From NCBI RefSeq assembly GCF_018332655.1, contig NZ_BOQL01000016.1, forward strand, positions 1 to 64,000: a DNA stretch of 64,000 nt, in the 5' to 3' direction. Position numbers and translations under genes: made by a program. Source of the stretch: Actinoplanes auranticolor. Lineage in GTDB: Bacteria; Actinomycetota; Actinomycetes; Mycobacteriales; Micromonosporaceae. This document shows, in pieces, positions 9,145 to 17,957 of this stretch. Positions within the stretch are counted from its first letter, which is position 1. Each line of letters begins with the position of its first letter. The notes beneath the pieces are model-generated. The model was not told the origin of the DNA, ran no database searches, and saw nothing but the letters and a program-made list of their open reading frames with translations.

Positions 9145-9173
9145 TTGCACACGTCGGCACGGACGGACAGAAT
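9145..9173 (+). promoter_or_regulatory. lsr2 promoter
   Basis: A -35 TTGCAC (9145-9150) and a -10 CAGAAT (9168-9173) are spaced by 17 bp, in a stretch noticeably more A+T-rich than its surroundings. It would give a 5' leader of about 47 nt. Because Lsr2 binds A+T-rich DNA, autoregulation here is plausible. Confidence 0.45.
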
Positions 9174-9226
9174 GAATACGCAGGAATTCTCATAGACAAT
9201 GGCACCGTCCCGGGAGCAACCACATC

Positions 9227-9577
9227 ATGGCCAAGCAGGTAATTACCCTTCTGACCGATGACCTCGACGGCGGCGAGGCCGACCGCACCGTCGAGTTCGG
9301 ACTCGACGGTGTGAACTACACGATCGACCTGTCGGAGAAGAACGCCGGCAAGCTGCGTAAGGCGTTGGACCCGTACCTCGCGGTGGCGACGCGGGTCGGC
9401 CGCTCCGGCGTCGAGTCGCGTTCCGCCCGGCGCGGGGCCGCCCCGGCGAGCACCGGCCGGGCCAGCCGCGACCAGAATCAGGCCATTCGCGAGTGGGCCA
9501 CCAAGAACGGCTACGAGGTTTCCGAGCGGGGCCGCATCCCGAGCTCGATCGTCGAGGCGTACCACAGCAAGCGATAG
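9227..9577 (+). CDS. lsr2: Nucleoid-associated protein Lsr2
   Basis: 116-residue DNA-bridging, xenogeneic-silencing protein typical of actinomycetes. The N-terminal dimerisation domain (VITLLTDDLDGGEADRTVEF) is followed by a basic linker. The C-terminal DNA-binding domain carries the AT-hook-like core ERGRIPSSI, where the RGR triplet inserts into the minor groove of A+T-rich DNA. Length and both domains are intact. GGGAG six bases before the ATG serves as ribosome site, and a strong hairpin follows, so the gene is monocistronic. Confidence 0.97.
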   Translation: MAKQVITLLTDDLDGGEADRTVEFGLDGVNYTIDLSEKNAGKLRKALDPYLAVATRVGRSGVESRSARRGAAPASTGRASRDQNQAIREWATKNGYEVSERGRIPSSIVEAYHSKR

Positions 9578-9591
9578 GCACGGCCACCAGG

Positions 9592-9624
9592 AAATCGGCG
9601 CCGCCCGGTGGGCGGCGCCGATTT
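9592..9624. terminator. lsr2 terminator hairpin
   Basis: A perfect 15-bp stem with arms AAATCGGCGCCGCCC (9592-9606) and GGGCGGCGCCGATTT (9610-9624) around a 3-nt loop, followed by CTGCTT. It lies 15 bases after the lsr2 stop. Confidence 0.88.
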
Positions 9625-9723
9625 CTGCTTAAGGGTGGTTAAGGCGTTCTCGGCTCCCGGTGCGGCAACAGCTTGTCCAGAAGCGCCGTGGTTCAACCTC
9701 GGCCCGCCGGGTACCAGCACACG

Positions 9724-10800
9724 ATGCGAGTGGTGATCGTCGGAGCGACCGGGAACTCAGGCACGGCCCTTCTGCGCAGGCTGCGGAACGAGCCCGGGAT
9801 CGACCTCGCCGGGGTGGTGCGCCGGCTGCCGCCCAGCGTCGAGCCGTACGACGGGATGGACTGGCATTCCTGCGACATCGGCGCTCCCGGCGCCGCGCAG
9901 CAGCTCACCGAGATCTTCCGGGGCGCCGACGCGGTCGTGCATCTCGCCTGGCAGATCCAGCCGAGCCACGACCAGCGTTTGCTGTTCCGCACCAACGTGC
10001 TGGGCAGCCGGACGGTGGTCGAGGCCGTGCTGCGCGCCGGGGTGCCGACGCTGGCGTACGCCTCCTCGGTCGGCGCCTACGCCCCCGGCCCGAAGCATGC
10101 GTTCGTCACCGAGGCCTGGCCCCGTACGGGTATTCTCGGTTCCTCCTACAGCCGGCACAAGGCGCTGGTGGAGGGCCTGCTGGACCGGGTCGAGTCGGAT
10201 CATCCGACGCTGCGCGTCGTGCGGCTGCGGCCGGGGCTGATCTTCCAGCGGGACATCGGCACGGAGATCGGCCGGTACTTCGCCGGGCCGCTGCTGCCCG
10301 CGCGGCTGTTGCGTTCCGGGCGGATCCCGGTGATTCCTTCGCACCCGGGGCTGCGGGTGCAGGCGGTGCACGCCGACGACGTGGCCGACGCGTACGCCCG
10401 GGCTCTGCTCGCCGATGTGCGGGGCGCCTTCAATGTGGCCGCCGGGCCGGTGCTGGATCCCTCGGTCGCGGCCGCCGCGTTCCACGGGCGTCAGGTGCCG
10501 GTGCCGGGTTTCGTCCTGCGCGGCGCGGCCGATCTGAGCTGGCGGTTGCGGTTGCAGCCGGTCGACGTGGGGTGGGTCCGGCTGGGGCTCAAGGCGCCGC
10601 TGATGTCGTGCGACCGGATCAAGGCGGAGCTCGGCTGGCGCCCGCTGGTGGACGCGGTGCACACCCTCAAGGAACTGGTGGCCGGGCTGGCCGACCGGGC
10701 CCACACGGACAGCCCGCCGCTGTCCGGTGATCCCGCGCTGCCGGGCCGCCTGGGCGGGGTCCTGCGCGGCCGGCTGCCGGGCTCGGGCAACCCGTACTGA
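9724..10800 (+). CDS. NAD-dependent epimerase/dehydratase family protein (extended SDR)
   Basis: 358 residues. The N-terminal Rossmann motif VVIVGATGNSGTALL starts at residue 3, followed by the usual YASSVGAYAP segment and the YSRHKALVE motif with the catalytic Tyr and Lys. The ATG at 9724 puts the nucleotide-binding strand at the N-terminus; an upstream in-frame ATG at 9673 adds non-conserved residues. The substrate is unknown; sugar nucleotides or steroid-like compounds are both used in this family. It is monocistronic and ends in a hairpin. Confidence 0.88.
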   Translation: MRVVIVGATGNSGTALLRRLRNEPGIDLAGVVRRLPPSVEPYDGMDWHSCDIGAPGAAQQLTEIFRGADAVVHLAWQIQPSHDQRLLFRTNVLGSRTVVEAVLRAGVPTLAYASSVGAYAPGPKHAFVTEAWPRTGILGSSYSRHKALVEGLLDRVESDHPTLRVVRLRPGLIFQRDIGTEIGRYFAGPLLPARLLRSGRIPVIPSHPGLRVQAVHADDVADAYARALLADVRGAFNVAAGPVLDPSVAAAAFHGRQVPVPGFVLRGAADLSWRLRLQPVDVGWVRLGLKAPLMSCDRIKAELGWRPLVDAVHTLKELVAGLADRAHTDSPPLSGDPALPGRLGGVLRGRLPGSGNPY

Positions 10801-10809
10801 CCCGCAGCG

Positions 10810-10841
10810 GCAGGCCCGGCTGCCGAAGCGTCCGGGCCTGC
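10810..10841. terminator. Terminator between convergent genes
   Basis: A 10-bp perfect stem (GCAGGCCCGG at 10810-10819, CCGGGCCTGC at 10832-10841) with a 12-nt loop lies between the SDR stop and the stop of the small secreted protein on the other strand. Confidence 0.65.
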
Positions 10842-10860
10842 TGGAACACCGTATGACGAA

Positions 10861-11160
10861 TCAGCGTCGGCCACCTCCGGTGCTGATGATGACCACGCCA
10901 CCGCCACCTCCGCGGTAGCGGTAGCAGTGCCGGCGGCGGTCGTCGCGGCTCGGCGTGCCGGCGCTCCAGCGGTCGCCGTCGTCCCAGTCGTCCCAGTTGT
11001 GCCTGTTGTGGTGCCAGGGGAACCAATGGCCGTTCGACTGATACCAGCAGTGGCGCCGGTGATCGGGCACCGAGTCGGAGGCCGAGGCGGGGGCCGAGAC
11101 AGCGAGACTGGAGCCGGTCGCCAGCAGCACAGCGGCGAGGAGCAGGCCCGGACGTCGCAT
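10861..11160 (-). CDS. Small secreted His/Trp/Asp-rich protein
   Basis: 99 residues. A clear signal peptide (MRRPGLLLAAVLLATG through ASA, about 28 residues) precedes a short mature part rich in His, Trp, Asp and Arg (HCWYQSNGHWFPWHHNRHNW). Two Cys residues could form one disulfide, and the tail is Gly-rich. AGGAC upstream of the ATG at 11158-11160 is the ribosome site, which rejects the longer in-frame start. I do not recognise the family. The His clusters could bind metal, but that is speculation. Confidence 0.75.
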   Translation of the reverse strand: MRRPGLLLAAVLLATGSSLAVSAPASASDSVPDHRRHCWYQSNGHWFPWHHNRHNWDDWDDGDRWSAGTPSRDDRRRHCYRYRGGGGGVVIISTGGGRR

Positions 11161-11261
11161 GATTTGTCCTTTCAGGGTTGATGGGTGAACACCCGAAAGT
11201 CTTTCGCGTTCGCCCCGGGCCCGAGGGGGCTTCCGCAATAAAATCAAATGCAGCGGAAAAG

Positions 11262-14200
11262 TCAGGCCACGGCGAGCGGCAGCGGATTACGCAGCCAGGC
11301 CAGCGCCTCCGTTGCGTCCAGCGGCGCCGAGTAGTAGTAGCCCTGCCCCAGCGGACAGCCCAGCTGGGCCAGGATGAGCCGGTGGGTCGCGTCCTCGATG
11401 CCCTCGGCGACCACGGTCAGGTTCAGCGTCCGGGCCAGGCTCACGATCCCGGCCACCAGCGCCAGCTGCTGCTCGCTACCGACCATGTCGTCGATGAAGG
11501 TCTTGTCGATCTTCAGGACGTCGATCGGGCGCTGCCGCAGGTAGCCCAGCGACGAGTAGCCGGTGCCGAAGTCGTCGATCGCGATCCGCACCCCGAGCTC
11601 CTGCAACACGGCCAGGTCCGCCCAGATCTGCTCGTCGTCGCCCATCAGCAGGGTCTCGGTGATCTCCAGCATCAGCGCCCGCGCCGGCACCCCGGCGTAC
11701 TCCAGCGACGTCTTGACCTGCTCGACGAAACCGGACTGGCGGAACTGCCGGACCGAGACGTTGACCGAGACGTACGGCTGGCGGGCGCGCGGCAGGATGC
11801 GCCGCCACTGGGCGACCGTGTGCAGCGCCTGGTCGAGGACCCAGCGGCCCATCGGGACGATCAGCCCGCTCTCCTCGGCCACCTCGATGAACTCGTCCGG
11901 CGCGATGACCCCGCGCTGCGGATGGTGCCAGCGCACCAGGGCCTCGAAGCCGACCGCCTCGTCGGTGGCGAGGTCGACGATGGGCTGGAACTGCAGCAGG
12001 AAGTGTCCCTCGTTGACCGCGTGGTCCAGCGCCGAGCGCAGTTCCAGCCGCTCCACCATCGCGCTGTGCAGGTGCGACTGGTAGCGCCGCCACTGGTTCT
12101 TTCCGGCGCCCTTCGCGACGTACAGGGCCAGGTCGGCCTGGCGCAGCAGGGCGTCGGCGGTGTCCGCTTCCGGCGTGGTGGTGATGCCGATGCTGGCCAC
12201 AGCCTGCAGCGGCCCCCCGTCGACGATGATCGGCTCGGACAGGGCCGCCAGGATCCGGGCCGCCGTCTCCTCGACCGCCCCGGGGTCCTGCACGTTCTCC
12301 ACCAGCGCGGCGAACTCGTCGCCGCCGAGCCGGGCGGCCGTGTCGTCGGCCCGCAGCGCGCCGGCGATCCGGCCGGCCACCGCGATCAGCAGCTGGTCCC
12401 CGGTCGCGTGGCCGAGGGTGTCGTTGACGATCTTGAAGTCGTCCAGGTCGATGAAGAGCACGCCGACCACCGAACCGTCGCGGGCGCCGCGGGCGAGCGC
12501 GTGCTGCAACCGGTCGGCGAACAGCACCCGGTTGGCCAGACCGGTCAGGGAATCGTGGAACGCCTGGTGGGTGAGCTCGCGTTCGAGCTGGCGGCGCTCG
12601 GTCACGTCGCGCAGCGTGACCACCAGGCCGGCGACGGTCTGGTCCGCTCGCAGGTCCCGGCAGTGCATCTCGAGCATCACCTCGGTACGGCGCCGCCCGA
12701 CAGCCCGGAAGTCCAGGCCCTCCTGCGTCCCCTCGCCACCACGGACAGCGGCCAGCACGTCGGCCAGTCGCAACCGGTCGCCCGGGTGGATCAGGTCGGG
12801 CAGGGACACGCCCACCGGGTCGGCGCCCAGCACGTGTCCCGCGGACGGGCTCGCGTACCGGACGCGGTCCTCCTCGTCGATGATCAGGATGACGTCCGAG
12901 GTGTTCTGCACCAGCGTGCGGAAGTAGGCCTCGCTGTTGCGCCGGGTCACCTCGCGGCTCAGCGCGATCCGCTCCAGCGCCAGGGCGACCTGGGTGGCCA
13001 GCACCTCCAGCGCCCGCTGCAGGCCGAGCAGGGCCCAGGTGGGACCGCCGACGTGCAGCACGCCGACGAGCGGGTCGCCGGTCGGGCGGTCCTGCAGCAC
13101 CAATGGGCAGCGCAGCACCATGTTGAACTGGGTGAGCCGGACCGCGACGGCCCAGTCGACGTCGCGGGTGGCGACGAGACGGGCGGCCGTACCGGTGCCG
13201 CGGTCGTGGTCGGACTGGGCCGCCGCCTCGGGCGAGACGGGCTCCTCCGGCTCGGTGATGGCCATGGCCAGCACCACCCGGTGCGGCACGTCGGCCGGCA
13301 GCAGCTGGGCCACGGCCGTGCGGACCGCATTGCCGACCTCGTCGGCGTCGGCCGCGGAGACCAGCGCCGCCGAAGCCTCGCGCAGACCGCGCTCGCGGGC
13401 CAGGGCCAGCCGGTGGCTCGCCATGATGCCCGCCATCCGGGCCAGGACCAGCAGGAACGTGCAGGCGCTGAGGGCGGCGACCACGTCCAGGTCGGGCACC
13501 TCGCCGTCGGCGCTCACGTGGAAGACCAGCACGGCCGGGGCGACCAGCGAGGCGAGCGCGAGCAGGGCGAGGCGGACCCGGCCCAGCTCGGCCGGCGGAG
13601 TGGCGACCGGCTGAGTGAGCGCGGCCATCGAGGGGCTCAGCGCGGCCAGGCCGACGGCGGCGTAGAGCGGGACCCGGCCGAAGGCGGCCAGGAAGGCGAT
13701 GTCGTCGCGCAGCGTCACGAGATTGCCGCCGACATCCGCGAGCAGCAGGGCCAGGACGCCCGCGGCGAGCCAGCCTCCGGCCGGCAACCGCCGGCCGGAG
13801 ACGGTCAGCAGCCGGGTCAGCAGGGCCAGGCAGAGCAGGTCGCCGACCGGGAACGCGACCGCGATCCACTGCCCGGCCGCCGACAGCTCGGTGTCGCGCA
13901 GGTGTGGACCGATCACGAAGGTCCAGGCCAGCAGGGCCACGCCGGAGGTCAGCGTGAGGGCGTCGAGCAGCCCGCCACGGTCGCGGCGGCCGCCCGTGCG
14001 CAGCCGGACGAACCAGTACAGCACCAGCGCCAGCGCCGGGTAGGCGGCGAGCAGCATGCCCGTACCGATCATGTGCAGGCTCGGGACCACCCGCAGCGCC
14101 CCCGGTCCGGCGCTGTAGGCGCCGGTGCCGAGCACCGAGAGCACGACGGAGACGGCCAGCAGGTGCCACGGCGCGCGCCGGACCGGGTCGTGCCGGCGCA

Positions 14201-14339
14201 TGCCGGAGACCACAGCCAGCACGGCGGAGACCCCCGCGACCAGGTGTACGGGCAACTGCCAGCCCGGCTCCAGCGCGAAGACGGCGCCGAGCACCACCAT
14301 CCAGACGCCGAAGAGGGCAGCCGTCGCTCGGGTCGGCAT
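11262..14339 (-). CDS. Membrane GGDEF-EAL protein (c-di-GMP synthesis/breakdown) with PAS
   Basis: A 1025-residue sensor enzyme. About nine transmembrane helices fill residues 1-300. A GAF-like region comes next, then a PAS domain (FRTLVQNTSDVILIIDEEDR), a GGDEF domain and an EAL domain. GGDEF is intact at residue 672, with an RADD inhibitory I-site exactly five residues before it. EAL is intact at about residue 799 with the conserved EITET and DDFGTGYSSL motifs. Both cyclase and phosphodiesterase activities are therefore possible. GAGGAG precedes the ATG at 14337-14339. It is divergent from the methyltransferase gene; no partner is obvious. Confidence 0.93.
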   Translation of the reverse strand: MPTRATAALFGVWMVVLGAVFALEPGWQLPVHLVAGVSAVLAVVSGMRRHDPVRRAPWHLLAVSVVLSVLGTGAYSAGPGALRVVPSLHMIGTGMLLAAYPALALVLYWFVRLRTGGRRDRGGLLDALTLTSGVALLAWTFVIGPHLRDTELSAAGQWIAVAFPVGDLLCLALLTRLLTVSGRRLPAGGWLAAGVLALLLADVGGNLVTLRDDIAFLAAFGRVPLYAAVGLAALSPSMAALTQPVATPPAELGRVRLALLALASLVAPAVLVFHVSADGEVPDLDVVAALSACTFLLVLARMAGIMASHRLALARERGLREASAALVSAADADEVGNAVRTAVAQLLPADVPHRVVLAMAITEPEEPVSPEAAAQSDHDRGTGTAARLVATRDVDWAVAVRLTQFNMVLRCPLVLQDRPTGDPLVGVLHVGGPTWALLGLQRALEVLATQVALALERIALSREVTRRNSEAYFRTLVQNTSDVILIIDEEDRVRYASPSAGHVLGADPVGVSLPDLIHPGDRLRLADVLAAVRGGEGTQEGLDFRAVGRRRTEVMLEMHCRDLRADQTVAGLVVTLRDVTERRQLERELTHQAFHDSLTGLANRVLFADRLQHALARGARDGSVVGVLFIDLDDFKIVNDTLGHATGDQLLIAVAGRIAGALRADDTAARLGGDEFAALVENVQDPGAVEETAARILAALSEPIIVDGGPLQAVASIGITTTPEADTADALLRQADLALYVAKGAGKNQWRRYQSHLHSAMVERLELRSALDHAVNEGHFLLQFQPIVDLATDEAVGFEALVRWHHPQRGVIAPDEFIEVAEESGLIVPMGRWVLDQALHTVAQWRRILPRARQPYVSVNVSVRQFRQSGFVEQVKTSLEYAGVPARALMLEITETLLMGDDEQIWADLAVLQELGVRIAIDDFGTGYSSLGYLRQRPIDVLKIDKTFIDDMVGSEQQLALVAGIVSLARTLNLTVVAEGIEDATHRLILAQLGCPLGQGYYYSAPLDATEALAWLRNPLPLAVA

Positions 14340-14420
14340 GTTGCTCCTCTCCGCGCGTGGGTGAAAGCCGGACGCTGCCCTGATCGGTCCCGCACCGGAG
14401 CAACTGAGCAGAATCGGTAC

Positions 14421-15065
14421 GTGTCCACCGACTTCGTCCGCGCCAACACACGGCTCGCGCCCGTGCCCTTCCTCCCCGAACTGGTGCTTTACCAGGCCGA
14501 GGAGCCGATCGAGCTCTGGGAGCGGACAGAGGCGGCCGGCACCGAGCAGCCGCCACCCTTCTGGGCCTTCGCCTGGGCCGGCGGCCAGGCCCTGGCGCGG
14601 CACGTGCTCGACGAGCCGGAGCTGGTCAGCGGGCGGGCGGTGCTGGACCTGGCGACCGGCTCGGGCCTGGTCGCGGTGGCGGCGGCGCGGGCCGGGGCCC
14701 GCACCGTCACGGCCAACGACATCGATCCGCTCTCGCTGGCCGCCGCCGAGGCCAACGCCGACGCCAACGGGGTGCCGATCCGGTTGGTGGAGGGAGATCT
14801 GCTCACGAGCGGGTATCCGGAGGCCGACGTGATCCTGGCCGGGGACGTGTTCTACAGCCGGGAGATGGCCGGGCGGGTGCTGCCGTTCCTGCGGCGCGCG
14901 GCCGGGCGCGGCGCGTTGGTGCTGGTCGGGGATCCGGGGCGGGCGTACCTGCCGGTCGACGGGATGATCCGGCGGGCGACGTACGAGGTGCCGGTGCTCG
15001 AGGCACTGGAGTCGGTGCCGGTACGGCGGACCAGCGTGTGGCAGGTGGATTTCGCGAGCCGGTAA
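14421..15065 (+). CDS. Class I SAM methyltransferase, METTL20/ETFB-lysine type
   Basis: 214 residues with a GTG start. The N-terminal PFWAFAWAGGQALARHVLD motif and the post-II motif DVFYSREM are hallmarks of the METTL20-like branch, whose members methylate lysines of the electron-transfer flavoprotein beta subunit. The SAM site (VLDLATGSGLVAVAAA, NDID) is intact. Such proteins are often mislabelled as PrmA or nicotinamide methyltransferase. The substrate here is unproven, and no ETF gene is in the window. The gene stands alone between a divergent GGDEF-EAL gene and the 5-oxoproline operon. Confidence 0.8.
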   Translation: MSTDFVRANTRLAPVPFLPELVLYQAEEPIELWERTEAAGTEQPPPFWAFAWAGGQALARHVLDEPELVSGRAVLDLATGSGLVAVAAARAGARTVTANDIDPLSLAAAEANADANGVPIRLVEGDLLTSGYPEADVILAGDVFYSREMAGRVLPFLRRAAGRGALVLVGDPGRAYLPVDGMIRRATYEVPVLEALESVPVRRTSVWQVDFASR

Positions 15066-15070
15066 TGGCG

Positions 15071-15107
15071 GATTGTTCAACAACTCTTGTGTGATCGTTG
15101 AACAATC
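15071..15107. promoter_or_regulatory. Paired GntR-type operator of the 5-oxoproline operon
   Basis: GATTGTTCAAC (15071-15081) and its exact inverse GTTGAACAATC (15097-15107) flank a 15-bp spacer. Each half also contains a near-palindrome of the form TTGTT-N-AACAA, the shape recognised by many FCD-type GntR regulators. The likely regulator is the GntR protein encoded at the end of the operon (19528-20169). Confidence 0.65.
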
Positions 15108-15115
15108 CCTACGGT
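15087..15115 (+). promoter_or_regulatory. Promoter of the 5-oxoproline operon
   Basis: A -35 TTGTGT (15087-15092) and a -10 TACGGT (15110-15115) have a 17-bp spacer. The right operator arm lies between the two hexamers, so binding there would exclude RNA polymerase. Confidence 0.55.
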
Positions 15116-15157
15116 CAGGGGTGCCTCCATCGAACTACCACGATCCGAGGAGTGCCC

Positions 15158-16381
15158 ATGACCACGCAGACGCCCACCCCCGCCCGTACCCGCCGGACCG
15201 CCCTGATCGGCGCCATCTTCCTGATGGCGACCAGCGCGATCGGGCCCGGATTCATCACCCAGACCACCACCTTCACGGCGGCCCTGGGTGCCGCGTTCGC
15301 GTTCGGCATCCTGATGTCGATCCTCGTGGACTTCGTCGTCCAGATGAACATCTGGCGGATCATCTCGGTCAGCGGCAAACGGGCGCACGAGCTCGCCAAC
15401 GCCGTCGTACCCGGCGCCGGTTACGTGCTGGCGGCGCTGGTCATCCTCGGTGGCCTGGTCTTCAACATCGGCAACGTGGCCGGCTCGGGGCTGGGCCTCA
15501 ACGCCGCCCTGGGCCTGGACCCCAAGCTCGGCGGCCTGATCAGCGCACTGATCGCGATCTCCATCTTCGTGGTCAAGCGGGCCGGGATGGCGATGGACCG
15601 GCTGCTCATCGGGCTCGGCGTGCTGATGATCCTGCTGACCGTGTACGTCGCGATCGTCTCGGACCCACCGGTCGGCGCGGCGCTGCGCCAGACCGTCCTG
15701 CCCGACGAGATCGACTTCGCCGCGATCACCACCATCATCGGCGGTACGGTCGGCGGCTACATCACCTACTCCGGCGCGCACCGGCTGCTGGACAGCGGCA
15801 CCACCGGCCCGGAACACATCCGTGAGGTCACCCGCGGCGCACTGACCGGCATCGCCGTCACCGGCATCATGCGCTTCGTGCTCTTCCTGGCGATCCTCGG
15901 CGTGGTGAGCGGCGGCGTCGTGCTCAACACCAAGGGCAACGCGACCGCGCAGGCCTTCGAGTCGGCCGCCGGTGAGTTCGGGCTGCGGGCGTTCGGCGTG
16001 ATCCTCTGGGCGGCGGCCATCACCTCCGTGGTCGGTGCCGCGTTCACCTCGGTGTCGTTCTTCGACGCGTTCTCCAAGCGCTTCAGCGAGCCGCGTCCCC
16101 GGTCCTGGGCGACGGTCGCGTTCATCGGCGTCACCACGACGATCTTTCTGCTGATCGGTACCGCGCCGTCGGCCCTGCTGGTCTTCGCCGGCGGGTTCAA
16201 CGGGCTCATCCTGCCGATCGGCTTCACCATCCTGCTGTACGCCGCGTGGCGGCGTCGCGAACTGCTGCGGGGGTACGCGTACCCGGTGTGGCTGCTCGTC
16301 CTCGGCGCGGTGGTCGCGGCTCTGACCTGGTACATGGGCATCATCTCGGCCCGCTCGATCTTCGAATACCTCGCCGGCTGA
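15158..16381 (+). CDS. NRAMP-fold membrane transporter of the 5-oxoproline operon (YcsG-like)
   Basis: 407 residues with about eleven transmembrane segments. It aligns by eye with the NRAMP/MntH fold ([15 protein letters not shown] in TM1), but the DPGN metal-binding motif of TM1 is absent and TM6 shows [13 protein letters not shown] instead of the MPH-type motif. Metal transport is therefore doubtful. By context, the first gene of an operon that uses 5-oxoproline, it may import 5-oxoproline or a related acid. B. subtilis ycsG occupies the same position. GAGGAG precedes the ATG at 15158. The ORF extension upstream overlaps the operator and is rejected. Confidence 0.88.
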   Translation: MTTQTPTPARTRRTALIGAIFLMATSAIGPGFITQTTTFTAALGAAFAFGILMSILVDFVVQMNIWRIISVSGKRAHELANAVVPGAGYVLAALVILGGLVFNIGNVAGSGLGLNAALGLDPKLGGLISALIAISIFVVKRAGMAMDRLLIGLGVLMILLTVYVAIVSDPPVGAALRQTVLPDEIDFAAITTIIGGTVGGYITYSGAHRLLDSGTTGPEHIREVTRGALTGIAVTGIMRFVLFLAILGVVSGGVVLNTKGNATAQAFESAAGEFGLRAFGVILWAAAITSVVGAAFTSVSFFDAFSKRFSEPRPRSWATVAFIGVTTTIFLLIGTAPSALLVFAGGFNGLILPIGFTILLYAAWRRRELLRGYAYPVWLLVLGAVVAALTWYMGIISARSIFEYLAG

Positions 16382-16431
16382 GCTTCCCCGCGGCGGAAAA
16401 CCCAGGCAACGACCGGCACCAGGAGGAAACG

Positions 16432-17193
16432 ATGGATCTCAACAGTGACCTCGGCGAGGGCTTCGGCACCTGGCAGCTCGGCGACGACAACGCCATGCTC
16501 GACGTGGTGAGCAGCGCCAACATCGCCTGCGGCTTCCACGCCGGCGACCCGCGGACCCTGCTGGCCACCTGCGAACGGGCCGTCACCAAGGGCGTCGTCA
16601 TCGGCGCCCAGGTCGGCTACCGCGATCTGGCCGGCTTCGGCCGGCGCTTCATCGACTACGACAGCGCCGACCTGACCGCGGACGTGATCTACCAACTCGG
16701 TGCGCTGGACGGGCTGGCCCGCGCGGCCGGCGACCGGGTGCTCTACGTCAAGCCGCACGGCGCGCTCTACAACACGATCGTGCACCACGAGCAGCAGGCC
16801 GCCGCCGTGGTCGAGGCCGTCCGCCGGTACGACCCGGACCTGCCCGTGCTGGGCCTGCCCGGCTCGGTCTTCCTGCACCTGGCCGAGGAGGCCGGGCTGA
16901 CCACCGTGCGCGAGGCCTTCGCCGACCGGGGTTACCGCCCGGACGGAACGCTGGTCTCGCGGCGCGAGCCGGGCGCCCTGCTGCACGACCCGGCCGAGGT
17001 GGCCGAGCGGATGCTGCGGCTGGTCACGGACCGGACCCTGGTCGCGGTGGACGGCTCGGCGATCAAGGTGGAGGCCGACTCGATCTGCGTGCACGGCGAC
17101 TCGCCGGGTGCGGTCGCGATGGCCCGCGCCGTGCACGACGCCCTCTCCGGTGCGGGAGTCCCGATCACCGCGTTCGCCGGGGCCGGCTCGTGA
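16432..17193 (+). CDS. pxpA: 5-oxoprolinase subunit A (LamB/YcsF family)
   Basis: 253-residue subunit of the ATP-dependent PxpABC 5-oxoprolinase, which opens 5-oxo-L-proline to L-glutamate in the cytosol. The family signatures [23 protein letters not shown] and KPHGALYN are present and the length is standard. AGGAGGA nine bases before the ATG is a strong ribosome site. The stop overlaps the next start as GTGA, so translation is coupled to the DUF1445 gene. It is part of a five-gene operon starting at 15158. Confidence 0.96.
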   Translation: MDLNSDLGEGFGTWQLGDDNAMLDVVSSANIACGFHAGDPRTLLATCERAVTKGVVIGAQVGYRDLAGFGRRFIDYDSADLTADVIYQLGALDGLARAAGDRVLYVKPHGALYNTIVHHEQQAAAVVEAVRRYDPDLPVLGLPGSVFLHLAEEAGLTTVREAFADRGYRPDGTLVSRREPGALLHDPAEVAERMLRLVTDRTLVAVDGSAIKVEADSICVHGDSPGAVAMARAVHDALSGAGVPITAFAGAGS

Positions 17194-17957
17194 AGGCGGC
17201 CGCCGACCTGCGGGCGAGCTTCCGGGCCGGGCTGGTCCGCCCGACCGCCGGGCTGGCCCCCGGCGTGGCCCAGGCCAACCTGATCGCCGTGCCCCGCGAC
17301 TGGGCCTGGGACATGCTGCTGTACGCCCAGCGCAACCCCAAGCCGTGCCCGGTGCTGGACGTCAGCGACCCGGGCTCGCCGGCGACCGTGCTGGCCGATG
17401 GCGCGGACCTGCGCACCGACCTGCCGCTGTACCGGATCTGGCGCGACGGCCGGCTCGTCGAGGAGGTGCCGGACGCCACCGCCGCCTGGCGCGACGACCT
17501 GGTCGCGTTCCTGATCGGGTGCAGCTTCAGCTTCGAGGCGTCACTGATCGACGCGGGCATCGACGTCCGGCACATCTCCACGGGCCGCAACGTGCCGATG
17601 TTCCGTACCTCCCGGAACTGCCGTCCGGCCGGGCGGATGCGCGGTGAGCTCGTCGTCTCGATGCGGCCCGTCCCCGCGGAGCGGGTGGCCGAGGCCGTCA
17701 CCATCAGCGCGCGCTTCCCGGCCGTGCACGGCGCCCCGGTGCACATCGGCGACCCGGCCGGTCTCGGCCTCACCGACCTGGACCGGCCCGACTTCGGCGA
17801 CCCGGTGGAGATCCGCCCGGGCGAGGTCCCCGTGTTCTGGGCCTGCGGGGTCACCCCGCAGGCGGCCGTGATGGCATCACAGGTGCCGTACGCGATCACC
17901 CACGCGCCCGGCCACATGTTCGTGACCGACGTCCCCGACACGGAATATGAGCGATGA
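17190..17957 (+). CDS. Putative hydro-lyase / D-glutamate cyclase-like protein (DUF1445, YcsI)
   Basis: 255 residues with a GTG start overlapping the pxpA stop by four bases. The DUF1445 signature is visible: [20 protein letters not shown] at the N-terminus, [13 protein letters not shown] in the middle and [13 protein letters not shown] at the end. Relatives include bacterial YcsI and the catalytic domain of mammalian D-glutamate cyclase, which interconverts D-glutamate and 5-oxo-D-proline. Placement inside the pxp operon supports a role in the D-enantiomer branch, an inference. It ends in an ATGA overlap with pxpB. Confidence 0.9.
   Translation: MKAAADLRASFRAGLVRPTAGLAPGVAQANLIAVPRDWAWDMLLYAQRNPKPCPVLDVSDPGSPATVLADGADLRTDLPLYRIWRDGRLVEEVPDATAAWRDDLVAFLIGCSFSFEASLIDAGIDVRHISTGRNVPMFRTSRNCRPAGRMRGELVVSMRPVPAERVAEAVTISARFPAVHGAPVHIGDPAGLGLTDLDRPDFGDPVEIRPGEVPVFWACGVTPQAAVMASQVPYAITHAPGHMFVTDVPDTEYER

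Noticed and set aside
11178..14420. A very long plus-strand open frame (over 1200 codons) opposite the GGDEF-EAL gene
   Set aside because: It is the G+C-rich shadow of the minus-strand gene; only its last 214 codons, from the GTG at 14421, have methyltransferase motifs.
11476..14556. A 1026-codon minus-strand frame overlapping the GGDEF-EAL gene
   Set aside because: Arg/Pro/Gly-rich composition without motifs; the other minus frame carries GGDEF, EAL and PAS.
15077..17136. Minus-strand frames opposite the pxp operon
   Set aside because: No family motif; they overlap fully with well-identified operon genes.
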